From assembly GCF_003122385.1 (NCBI RefSeq), contig NZ_CP029255.1:5022001-5086000 (forward strand): a stretch of DNA of 64,000 nucleotides. Direction: 5' to 3'. Position 1 is the stretch's first letter. The number at the start of each line of letters is the position of its first letter. The notes under the pieces are model-generated. The model saw only the letters and a program-made list of their open reading frames with translations, did not search any database and was not told the DNA's origin. The position numbers and the translations under genes were made by a program. Source of the stretch: Flavobacterium crocinum. Its GTDB lineage: Bacteria > Bacteroidota > Bacteroidia > Flavobacteriales > Flavobacteriaceae. Below are positions 16,164-24,263 of the stretch, piece by piece.

Positions 16164-19100
16164 ATGAAATTACGCTGTAAAACAACCATGTTTGACAGTG
16201 AAAAGAATTCGTCTTTTTTTCACTTGTCAAAAAAAACCATTATGATTATGCGAATCAGTTTATTCCACATTTTCTTACTGACCTGCGGTACTCATATGAT
16301 ATTCGCCACCGAAATGAGCGGTCAGAATTTAGAGTCTATATCTGTTGACATTGAATTACATAATCAGGATATTAAAACGCTTTTTAAAACTATCGAAAAC
16401 AGAACAGGATTGCTGTTTGCCTATCAGCCACAGATCATAAAAGATTTCCCAAAAGTTACTACTCCGCGAGGGCGCAGAAGTGTAAGTGATATTCTGGATA
16501 TTGTATTTCAGGGCAGTAATCTGGTATACAAACAGGTGGATAAAAATGTCGTGATTTATAAAAAAGAAGTTGCTAAAATTGCTGTAAATACCGAAAAAAA
16601 AGAAAATGCCGAAGACGTTACTATCATGCTTAACGGAAAAGTGCTGGACGAAAACGGACAGCCTCTTCCTGGTGTTTCTGTCGCCGTTGTAGGAGGCAAT
16701 AAACAAGGAATATCTGATTTTGACGGACAGTTTTTTATCGAATTACCAAAAGGAAAACATATCTTAAAAATATCTTATTTAGGATACAAAACACAGGAAA
16801 TTACCGTAGAAAACCAAACCACGGTTACCATTAAAATGCAACCCGATTTGGCAAAGTTAGATGAGGTTGTAATTATTGGATACGGTACAACAACAAAAAG
16901 AACTTCTACAGGATCTGTAGTTAAAATCACATCTGAAGACATTCAAAAACAACCTATAACTAATATTTTACAAAGTTTACAAGGAAGAACACCTGGTGTA
17001 TTTGTATCTCAAACATCTGGTTATGCAGGGAGTGATATTAATATCAGTATTCGCGGAAGAAACTCTCTTGCTGCAGAGACTCTTCCTCTTTACATTGTAG
17101 ATGGAGTTCCATATATTGGTGATGATATAAAAGAACAGGCACAACAAACGGGTGTAGGTACAAATAATCAACAGCCATATGCAATTAGAGGAGCACAAAA
17201 ATCAACAAGCCCTTTAAACATTCTTAATCCTAATGACATTGAAAGTATTGAAATTCTTAAAGATGCAGATGCAACTGCAATTTATGGATCCAGAGGTGCA
17301 AATGGTGTAGTACTTATTACTACTAAAAAAGGTTCAGCAGGTAAAACAGAATTTACTATAGGTACTAACTCAGGAATTTCTCAAGTTGCCAATAGAGTTA
17401 GAACCTTAGATACCCCTGCTTATCTTAACATGTTACAAACTGCCTTAACGAATGCAAATGCAAATGCAAGTAACTCTAGTACCGGAATAGCTTTAACAAA
17501 CTGGGATCCTAATCAATATACTAATTGGCAGGATTTATTAATTGGCGGATCGGCTAATTTCAATAATTATTCTGCAAGTTTAAAAGGTGGAAATGACACT
17601 ACAAACTTTTTATTAAGTGCTGGTTATCATAATGAAACAACTGTTCTACCTGGAGATTTTGGCTACAATAAATTTTCCACCAATTTTAACATCAATCATT
17701 ATACGTTAAACAAAAAACTGAAGATAGGAGCTTCTGTAATTTTTGCAACGGATAAAAATAAACTGCCATTTTTTGACATCGCAAGCTACGCAATAAGTAC
17801 AGCTCCAAATCGTCCTATTTATAACGCAGATGGCTCTTTTTACTGGGCTTCTACTTATTTTAGTGATATCAACCCTCTGGCAGCATTAGGAAAAAGAGTT
17901 GAAGATAAAGGGACTAACTTAATTACAAGTTTTAGTGTAAACTATGAAATTGCAAAGGGATTATCTTTTAAAACTGATTTAGGATATGGAACTGCAGAAA
18001 TGACTTCCGAGCAATATCAACCTGCTTCAGCCAGTAATTACGCTTATTATGATGCTCTCAAAATCAGTCTAAACTCATTAAGATCTTATGTTGTTTCGAC
18101 TAACAATACTAATAATTTCACTATTGATCCTCAGTTGAATTATTCTACTTCATTGTGGAAAGGAAATCTTACTGCTTTAGTAGGTGGATCCTATCAAAAA
18201 AGAAGATCAGAAATGCCATCTTATGTAACTTCTTCTGTATATAGCGCTGACAACCTTATTGGTATTACTGGAACAGCTACAACTGTAAAAGTATATAACG
18301 GTTCCTCTGAATATAAATATATATCACTTTTTAGCAGGCTGAATTATAATGTTATGAATAAATATATTTTAAACATTAATTTTAGAAGAGATGGTTCTTC
18401 CCGCTTTGGAGCAAATAATAAATATGGAAATTTTGGTTCTATTGGTGCTGCATGGGTATTTACGGAAGAAGATTTCTTAAAAGACAACTCGTGGCTAAGT
18501 TTTGGTAAGCTTCGTTCAAGTTATGGAGAAGTGGGAAGTGATGGTATTGGAGATTACGGATATGCTGACACCTATTCTACAGGAACTTACGGAAACGGAA
18601 ATGCTTCTATGTCAGCAACCCGAATTGCAAATCCGAATTATAGATGGGAAGTTTCTAAAAAATTTGAAGCTGCTATGGATCTAAATTTCTTAAATGACCG
18701 TATTTCTTTTACTGCCGCCTATTACAGAAACATTTCAGACAACCAATTGGTTAATTATACCCTTAGCCCACAAGCAGGATTTACAACTTATACCGCTAAT
18801 TTAGGAGCAGCTGTTGAAAACAAAGGCTGGGAGTTTACACTTTCAACGACAAACGTTAAAACTCAAAACCTTAATTGGTCAACCTCTTTTAATATTTCAA
18901 CTAATTCTAATAAATTATTATCATTTGATGGTATAAAAAATACTAGTTACTACTCACAATATGTTGTAGGAAGACCATTAAACAGTCAATATTTGTATAA
19001 ATATACCGGCGTAGTAAATGGTGTACCACAATTTGAAGATGCCAATGGAGATGGCAAAATTTCTACTGGACTTTCTGATACTGGTGTTGGTGACAGACAA

Positions 19101-19580
19101 TATTATGGACCAACATATCCGAAATATTATGGAGGGATTTCAAATTCAATTTCTTATAAAGCATTCTCGCTTGACTTTTTATTCCAATTTGTAAAACAAT
19201 CCGGAAGAACTTTAATGTCAACTACAGGCATACAGCCAGGGTATCCATACGGACTTGCAAACTTTCAGGTAGATGAGTACAATGATTACTTAGCACAAGG
19301 TAATGTCTTAAGTTCTAATTACCTTTCGAGTTATGGTAATTATATAGCTTCAAATGCTACGTTTACTGATACTTCTTATATCAAACTTAAAAATGTAAGC
19401 GCTTCTTATGCTATTCCTTTAGATGAAAGCACGCGAAAATTTCTTAAAAATGCGCGTGTAACACTACAAGGACAAAATCTGATAACTTTTACGAAATACA
19501 AAGGATTTGATCCTGAAGCTCCAGGTTTGGTTTTACCTCCTTTGCGTACAATAACTTTAGGAACACAATTAACATTTTAA
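16164..19580 (+). CDS. SusC/RagA-type TonB-dependent receptor with STN signalling domain
   Basis: 1138 residues, outer-membrane active importer. Order: signal peptide about 28-49 (MRISLFHIFLLTCGTHMIFA), STN domain about 55-125 (SVDIELHNQDIKTLFKTIENRTGLLFAYQ), carboxypeptidase-D-like regulatory domain about 150-230 (LNGKVLDENGQPLPGVSV), then LDEVVIIGYGT, the plug (ITNILQSLQGRTPGVFV to ILKDADATAIYGSRGANGVVLITT) and a 22-strand barrel ending in LRTITLGTQLTF. The STN domain is what lets such receptors signal to FecR and the ECF sigma factor, both encoded just upstream. The SusD partner starts ten bases downstream. Substrate is not deducible from sequence, but the linked peptidase favours peptides. 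Confidence 0.95.
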   Translation: MKLRCKTTMFDSEKNSSFFHLSKKTIMIMRISLFHIFLLTCGTHMIFATEMSGQNLESISVDIELHNQDIKTLFKTIENRTGLLFAYQPQIIKDFPKVTTPRGRRSVSDILDIVFQGSNLVYKQVDKNVVIYKKEVAKIAVNTEKKENAEDVTIMLNGKVLDENGQPLPGVSVAVVGGNKQGISDFDGQFFIELPKGKHILKISYLGYKTQEITVENQTTVTIKMQPDLAKLDEVVIIGYGTTTKRTSTGSVVKITSEDIQKQPITNILQSLQGRTPGVFVSQTSGYAGSDINISIRGRNSLAAETLPLYIVDGVPYIGDDIKEQAQQTGVGTNNQQPYAIRGAQKSTSPLNILNPNDIESIEILKDADATAIYGSRGANGVVLITTKKGSAGKTEFTIGTNSGISQVANRVRTLDTPAYLNMLQTALTNANANASNSSTGIALTNWDPNQYTNWQDLLIGGSANFNNYSASLKGGNDTTNFLLSAGYHNETTVLPGDFGYNKFSTNFNINHYTLNKKLKIGASVIFATDKNKLPFFDIASYAISTAPNRPIYNADGSFYWASTYFSDINPLAALGKRVEDKGTNLITSFSVNYEIAKGLSFKTDLGYGTAEMTSEQYQPASASNYAYYDALKISLNSLRSYVVSTNNTNNFTIDPQLNYSTSLWKGNLTALVGGSYQKRRSEMPSYVTSSVYSADNLIGITGTATTVKVYNGSSEYKYISLFSRLNYNVMNKYILNINFRRDGSSRFGANNKYGNFGSIGAAWVFTEEDFLKDNSWLSFGKLRSSYGEVGSDGIGDYGYADTYSTGTYGNGNASMSATRIANPNYRWEVSKKFEAAMDLNFLNDRISFTAAYYRNISDNQLVNYTLSPQAGFTTYTANLGAAVENKGWEFTLSTTNVKTQNLNWSTSFNISTNSNKLLSFDGIKNTSYYSQYVVGRPLNSQYLYKYTGVVNGVPQFEDANGDGKISTGLSDTGVGDRQYYGPTYPKYYGGISNSISYKAFSLDFLFQFVKQSGRTLMSTTGIQPGYPYGLANFQVDEYNDYLAQGNVLSSNYLSSYGNYIASNATFTDTSYIKLKNVSASYAIPLDESTRKFLKNARVTLQGQNLITFTKYKGFDPEAPGLVLPPLRTITLGTQLTF

Positions 19581-19590
19581 ACCTAAAACC

Positions 19591-20961
19591 ATGAAAAATA
19601 ATTCAATAAAATACATCTATATATTTTCGTTTTTTCTTTTAATCGGTTTAACTGGCTGTGATGATATGCTTGAAGCTGAGCTGCCAATCAATGAATTGTC
19701 ATCTGAAGTTGTGTATGCCTCCGATCCTACTGCAGAAGCCACCATAAACGGAATTTACCAAAGTATGGTAACAAATACTTATTATAACTCTTTACATACC
19801 ATTCTTGGACAGACCTCAGATGAGTTAATTTTAAAAACACAGCTCAGCAATGTCTATACGACCAATGAAATGATTGATACAGACAGCTCTGCTGGGACAA
19901 TGTGGACGGAGTTTTATAAAACAATTTATAATGCTAACAATGCCATAATTGGAATTAGCGGCAGTAAAACCCTTACCCCTACTAAAGCGAAACAATGGAT
20001 AGCCGAAGCAAAATTTCTTCGTGCATATTCTTATTTCTATCTAACAAATCTATGGGGTGATGTGCCATTAGTTTTAACTACAAATATCGACGAAACATCG
20101 CTTGCTCCTCGTAATACTCAAACAGAGATTTACAATCAGATTATTCTTGATCTTAAAGAAGCTGCAACTGATCTTCCTGCTGATTTTTCTGGCTATAGTG
20201 CTATACGAGTTAGAGCTACAAAAGCAGCTGCCCAGGCTTTATTATCCAGAGTTTACTTGTACCTAGGAAACTGGACAGAGGCTTCAGATCTGGCAACTTT
20301 AGTAATTAACGATAGCAGCAATTATAAAATAATTACAGGATTGACAAGTACCAACAGCCCGTTTATTGCAGACAATAAAGAGGCTATTTTACAGATTCCT
20401 TATTCAAATGTTACTTATACTTATGAAGGCAGTGCATTGTTTTCATCTTCAGGAACATACATGTTAAGAAACGGAAACACACTATTTGAAACCGGTGATG
20501 CCCGAAAAACAAATTGGACTGGTACTACAGTTGCCGCAGATGGATTGACATATACAATTCCAAGAAAGTATAAAAATTCGTATACTACAACACCTGTAGA
20601 GCGTTCAACAATTCTTAGATTAGCAGAACTTTATCTGATAAGAGCCGAAGCCAGAGTAAAATTAAATGATATTACAGGCGCACAGCAAGATATCAATGTA
20701 ATCAGAAACAGGGCTTTACTTGGCAACACTACCTTAACAGATTCTAATCAGTTACTGGAATTAATAGCTTTAGAAAGACAAAGAGAGCTATTTGCCGAAA
20801 ATGGACACAGATGGTTCGATCTTAAAAGAACCGGAAAAATCGATGAAGTTCTAAGTACAACTCCGGGCAAAATATGGGCTTCAACAGACAGTCTATTCCC
20901 TATACCGGAAACAGCAAGACGCTCTAATCCTTTTTTAACTCAAAACTTAGGATATAATTAA
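19591..20961 (+). CDS. RagB/SusD family nutrient-binding outer-membrane lipoprotein
   Basis: 456 residues with lipoprotein signal FFLLIGLTGCDD. Typical SusD features are present: an N-terminal helical part with NNAIIGI, KAKQWIAEAKFLRAYSYFYLTNLWGDVPLV, TPR-like helices (RATKAAAQALLSRVYLYLGNWTEASDLA) and the C-terminal ELIALERQRELFAENGHRWFDLKRTG. It forms the lid of the SusC transporter and captures substrate at the surface. It is short for a SusD, as seen in RagB-like peptide-binding versions. A hairpin follows before the ABC ATPase gene, which may lower but not abolish read-through. Confidence 0.95.
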   Translation: MKNNSIKYIYIFSFFLLIGLTGCDDMLEAELPINELSSEVVYASDPTAEATINGIYQSMVTNTYYNSLHTILGQTSDELILKTQLSNVYTTNEMIDTDSSAGTMWTEFYKTIYNANNAIIGISGSKTLTPTKAKQWIAEAKFLRAYSYFYLTNLWGDVPLVLTTNIDETSLAPRNTQTEIYNQIILDLKEAATDLPADFSGYSAIRVRATKAAAQALLSRVYLYLGNWTEASDLATLVINDSSNYKIITGLTSTNSPFIADNKEAILQIPYSNVTYTYEGSALFSSSGTYMLRNGNTLFETGDARKTNWTGTTVAADGLTYTIPRKYKNSYTTTPVERSTILRLAELYLIRAEARVKLNDITGAQQDINVIRNRALLGNTTLTDSNQLLELIALERQRELFAENGHRWFDLKRTGKIDEVLSTTPGKIWASTDSLFPIPETARRSNPFLTQNLGYN

Positions 20962-20977
20962 ATCATTTAAATAATTA

Positions 20978-21016
20978 CTCAGGAATGTTTCATAAAAAAG
21001 CATTCCTGAGATTTTA
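20978..21016 (+). terminator. Hairpin between susD and the ABC ATPase gene
   Basis: CTCAGGAATG (20978-20987) pairs with CATTCCTGAG (21001-21010) with a 13-base loop; the following tract ATTTTAAG is only a weak T run. It is a plausible partial terminator or mRNA-stabilising hairpin within the operon. Confidence 0.5.
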
Positions 21017-21024
21017 AGAACACT

Positions 21025-21975
21025 ATGGAAACAACCACAATTGTAAGAGTTGAGGACTTGTCGCATCAATACAGTAAGGATTGGGCAATTCAAAATATCA
21101 ATTTCGAAATTAAAGAAAATAGGATTTTAGGCCTTTTAGGATCTAATGGAGCTGGAAAATCTACTACGATGAACATTCTTTGCGGCGTTCTAAACCAAAC
21201 CAAAGGAAACATTTATATTGATGGAATTAACCTGAAAGAAAACCCCGTTGAAGCCAAAAAACTAATTGGTTTTTTACCTCAGACACCGCCGCTTCATTTG
21301 GATTTAACGGTTGATGAATATCTGATTCACTGTGCGCAATTAAGATTAGTTCCAAAAGAAAATCTTAGAAATGCGGTAGAAAAAGCAAAAGAAAAATGCG
21401 GGATTTCACACTTTAGCCACCGATTAATCAAAAACTTATCGGGAGGTTACAGACAACGTGTGGGAATTGCACAGGCCATTATTCATGAACCAAAATTGGT
21501 TGTTCTGGATGAGCCAACAAACGGATTAGATCCAAACCAGATTTTAGAAGTTCGAAATTTAATTAAGAAAATAGCACAAGACAAAGCCGTAATCTTTTCT
21601 TCACACATTCTTTCTGAAGTTCAGGCAACCTGCCAGGATATCAAAATGATTGAAAACGGACACATGGTTTTTTCTGATACGCTGGACGCTTTCAACAATT
21701 ATATTGAGGCCGATAAACTGACAGCCAGTTTTGAAAATCCGCCGGCTGTTGATGCATTAAAAGAAATTCCGGAAATCACAGATGCGGTTTATCTGAGTCC
21801 TAAAAAAGTACAGATTACTTTCAGTGGTACACAGGAAGTTGCCGAAAAAATCGTCTCCCTAAGTGTTCAGAAAAACTGGAAACTTCGTGAAATTCAATTT
21901 GAAAAAGTTTCCCTGGACGAAATCTTTGCTCAATTGTCCAAAAAAGCCCCATCTAAAAACGCTATTCTTTCTTAA
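21025..21975 (+). CDS. ABC transporter ATP-binding protein (GldA-like)
   Basis: 316 residues. Walker A GSNGAGKST (about 36-44), signature NLSGGYRQRVGIAQ (about 137-150), Walker B LVVLDEPTNGLDP and the switch SSHILSEV are all intact. The C-terminal 90 residues are the accessory domain common in ABC-2 type exporters. It is most like the GldA-type ATPases, but lacks any other gliding gene nearby. With the following fused permease it would form an inner-membrane exporter. It starts 64 bases after susD and ends 16 bases before the permease gene. Confidence 0.88.
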   Translation: METTTIVRVEDLSHQYSKDWAIQNINFEIKENRILGLLGSNGAGKSTTMNILCGVLNQTKGNIYIDGINLKENPVEAKKLIGFLPQTPPLHLDLTVDEYLIHCAQLRLVPKENLRNAVEKAKEKCGISHFSHRLIKNLSGGYRQRVGIAQAIIHEPKLVVLDEPTNGLDPNQILEVRNLIKKIAQDKAVIFSSHILSEVQATCQDIKMIENGHMVFSDTLDAFNNYIEADKLTASFENPPAVDALKEIPEITDAVYLSPKKVQITFSGTQEVAEKIVSLSVQKNWKLREIQFEKVSLDEIFAQLSKKAPSKNAILS

Positions 21976-21990
21976 ATAAAAAATATACAA

Positions 21991-24252
21991 ATGAAAACAA
22001 TATACAGAATTGCTAAAACAGAACTCAATACGATGTTCTACTCGCCTGTTGCCTGGGTGGTTTTAGTAATATTTTCAATCCAGTCAAGCTGGAAATTTTT
22101 CAACACCATCGAACGTTTCGAAAAAGCACAGAAAATTGGACAAAGTATGGACAATTTATCACAGATTGTTTTTTCCGGTTTCAGTGGGTTATATACAGAA
22201 ATGCAAAATTATCTTTATCTGTATGTACCGCTTTTGACAATGGGATTAGTAAGCCGTGAAATTAACAGCGGTTCAATTAAATTACTTCTTTCTTCACCAA
22301 TCAGAATTAAAGACATTGTATTGGGTAAATATTTAGCCATTGCTGCCTATTGCCTTTTATTCATTGCTATTTTAGGCTTACAGGTTGCTATCGCTTATTT
22401 TTCTATAGAAAACTTAGATCTTAAATTTGCCATTTCAGGACTAATCGGTTTGTATTTATTAGTTTGTACTTACGCAGCAATCGGACTTTTTATGTCTTGT
22501 CTGACTTCTTATCAGGTTGTAGCAGCCATTAGTACTTTGGTCGTTTTAGCTGGTTTAAATTTTATTGGAAAACTTTGGCAGGATGTCGAAATTGTAAAAG
22601 ACATTACTTATTTCCTTTCAATCGCCGGACGTGCCAACGAAATGCTGGAAGGATTAATTATCAGTAAAGATGTATTATACTTTGTATTAGTAAGCAGTCT
22701 TTTTATTGTATTGAGTATTTATAAACTACAGACCGGAAGAGATGCTCAGACTGCCTCAAAAAGAGTTTTAAAATATACTTTATTAATCGCTACTGTATTA
22801 TCTCTGGGTTATATTACTTCCAGAGCGCCGCTTACTTTCTATCACGATATGACTAGAAACAAAGACAACACATTAACCAAAAGCAGTTTAGATGTTGTTG
22901 ATAAGATAGAAGGACCTGTTAAGATAACGACCTATGTTAACTTACTGGATATTAATTATTACATGGCAATGCCATATTCTCAAAATTCTGACATCGCGAG
23001 TTTTGCAAAATATACCCGTTTTTTGCCCCAAATAGAAATGGAGTACATTTATTATTACGACACTTCAACAAATGAAGCTTTGTATGCCCAAAATCCAGGG
23101 TTAAACGACAAACAGCTTGCCGAAAAAATGGTCGAGTCGCAGAATATGAAACTTAAAAAATTATATTCTCCAGCAGAAATCAAAAAAATTATCGATTTAG
23201 GACCAGAACAAAACAGAGTGGTCAGAACAGTAGAATATAACGGAAAGAAGACTTTCCTGAGAATGTTTGATGACTTATTTAAAGTACCATTTGAAAAAGA
23301 AATCTCCGCTTCATTAAAGCGCTTAGTTTCTAATCCTGTAAAAATTGTATTTGCAACTGGAAATATGGAACGCAGTATTGAAAAAAATGGAGATAAAAAT
23401 TATAAAACCGGATTTAACGAAATAACATTCAGAAACTCTTTAATCAATCAGGGATTTGATGTTACTTCTGTTGATATTAATGCACAGAACATTCCTTCTG
23501 AAACTACTATTTTAATCATTGCAGATCCTAAAACACAATTAAGTCAGGGCGCTGTTGATCGTATTACTAAGTATATTGATGAAGGTAAAAACTTGATGCT
23601 TTTGGCAGAACCTGAAACGAATTCAGCTTTAGCTACAGTTACAGATAAACTAGGAATCGGATTTACAAAACAGACTTTGGTGCAGGAAAGTGAGACGAAT
23701 TCACCTGATTTCTTAGTAACCGAACTTCAAAAAAATGTTGATTCTACTGTCATCAAATTAAGTAAAATTAATAATCCTATTCCGCTTTTAGGAAGCAGCG
23801 GTATTACTGTAACAAAAGAAGCAGGATTTAAAGTAACGCCATTATTAAAAACCAATAACCAGCCTGCATGGGAATCTCAGACAGGAATTACTTCAATTTC
23901 AGAAGACTTAAAGAAACAGCCTTCTTCAAAAGAAATTCCTCTTGTAACTGCTTTAACGAGAAACATTAATGGTAAAACACAAAAAATAATTGTTGCCGGA
24001 GATGCAGATTTTATGGGCAATGCCGAATTGAGTCGTGGCGGATCCGGAACTTTTCAATTTGTAACCGATATCTTCAGCTGGTTCAGCAATTATGAATTTC
24101 CAATTGATACAACTCGTCCTCAAAAAACCGATGATAAAATTACGGTAACTTCAAATCAGGTTTTCATCAATAAAATCTTATTTACCGCAATCTTTCCATT
24201 ATTGATTATACTAGGTGGTGCGTTTCTACTTATTAGAAGAAATAGAAGATAA
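21991..24252 (+). CDS. Fused ABC-2 permease (GldF-like) and GldG-like protein
   Basis: 753 residues. Residues 1-250 form an ABC-2 permease with about six membrane helices (MKTIYRIAKTELNTMFYSPV start; LLLSSPIRIKDIVLGKYLA loop). From about 270 a GldG-like extracytoplasmic domain follows (YITSRAPLTFYHDMTRNKDNTL, VKITTYVNLLD, ILIIADPKTQLSQGAVDRITKYIDEGKNLMLLAEP) and a last membrane helix (IFPLLIILGGAFLLI). GldF and GldG are separate proteins in gliding flavobacteria, and fused forms occur elsewhere in the phylum. With the ATPase upstream it forms an exporter. The gene is 11 bases from the M16 peptidase gene, indicating one operon. Confidence 0.85.
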   Translation: MKTIYRIAKTELNTMFYSPVAWVVLVIFSIQSSWKFFNTIERFEKAQKIGQSMDNLSQIVFSGFSGLYTEMQNYLYLYVPLLTMGLVSREINSGSIKLLLSSPIRIKDIVLGKYLAIAAYCLLFIAILGLQVAIAYFSIENLDLKFAISGLIGLYLLVCTYAAIGLFMSCLTSYQVVAAISTLVVLAGLNFIGKLWQDVEIVKDITYFLSIAGRANEMLEGLIISKDVLYFVLVSSLFIVLSIYKLQTGRDAQTASKRVLKYTLLIATVLSLGYITSRAPLTFYHDMTRNKDNTLTKSSLDVVDKIEGPVKITTYVNLLDINYYMAMPYSQNSDIASFAKYTRFLPQIEMEYIYYYDTSTNEALYAQNPGLNDKQLAEKMVESQNMKLKKLYSPAEIKKIIDLGPEQNRVVRTVEYNGKKTFLRMFDDLFKVPFEKEISASLKRLVSNPVKIVFATGNMERSIEKNGDKNYKTGFNEITFRNSLINQGFDVTSVDINAQNIPSETTILIIADPKTQLSQGAVDRITKYIDEGKNLMLLAEPETNSALATVTDKLGIGFTKQTLVQESETNSPDFLVTELQKNVDSTVIKLSKINNPIPLLGSSGITVTKEAGFKVTPLLKTNNQPAWESQTGITSISEDLKKQPSSKEIPLVTALTRNINGKTQKIIVAGDADFMGNAELSRGGSGTFQFVTDIFSWFSNYEFPIDTTRPQKTDDKITVTSNQVFINKILFTAIFPLLIILGGAFLLIRRNRR

Positions 24253-24263
24253 AACTCAAAAAA

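Noticed and set aside
21025..24252. Assignment as the gliding motility genes gldA, gldF and gldG
   Set aside because: The GldF and GldG parts are fused, no other gld gene is near, and the genes sit behind a SusCD pair. Family resemblance is clear but the gliding role is not supported.
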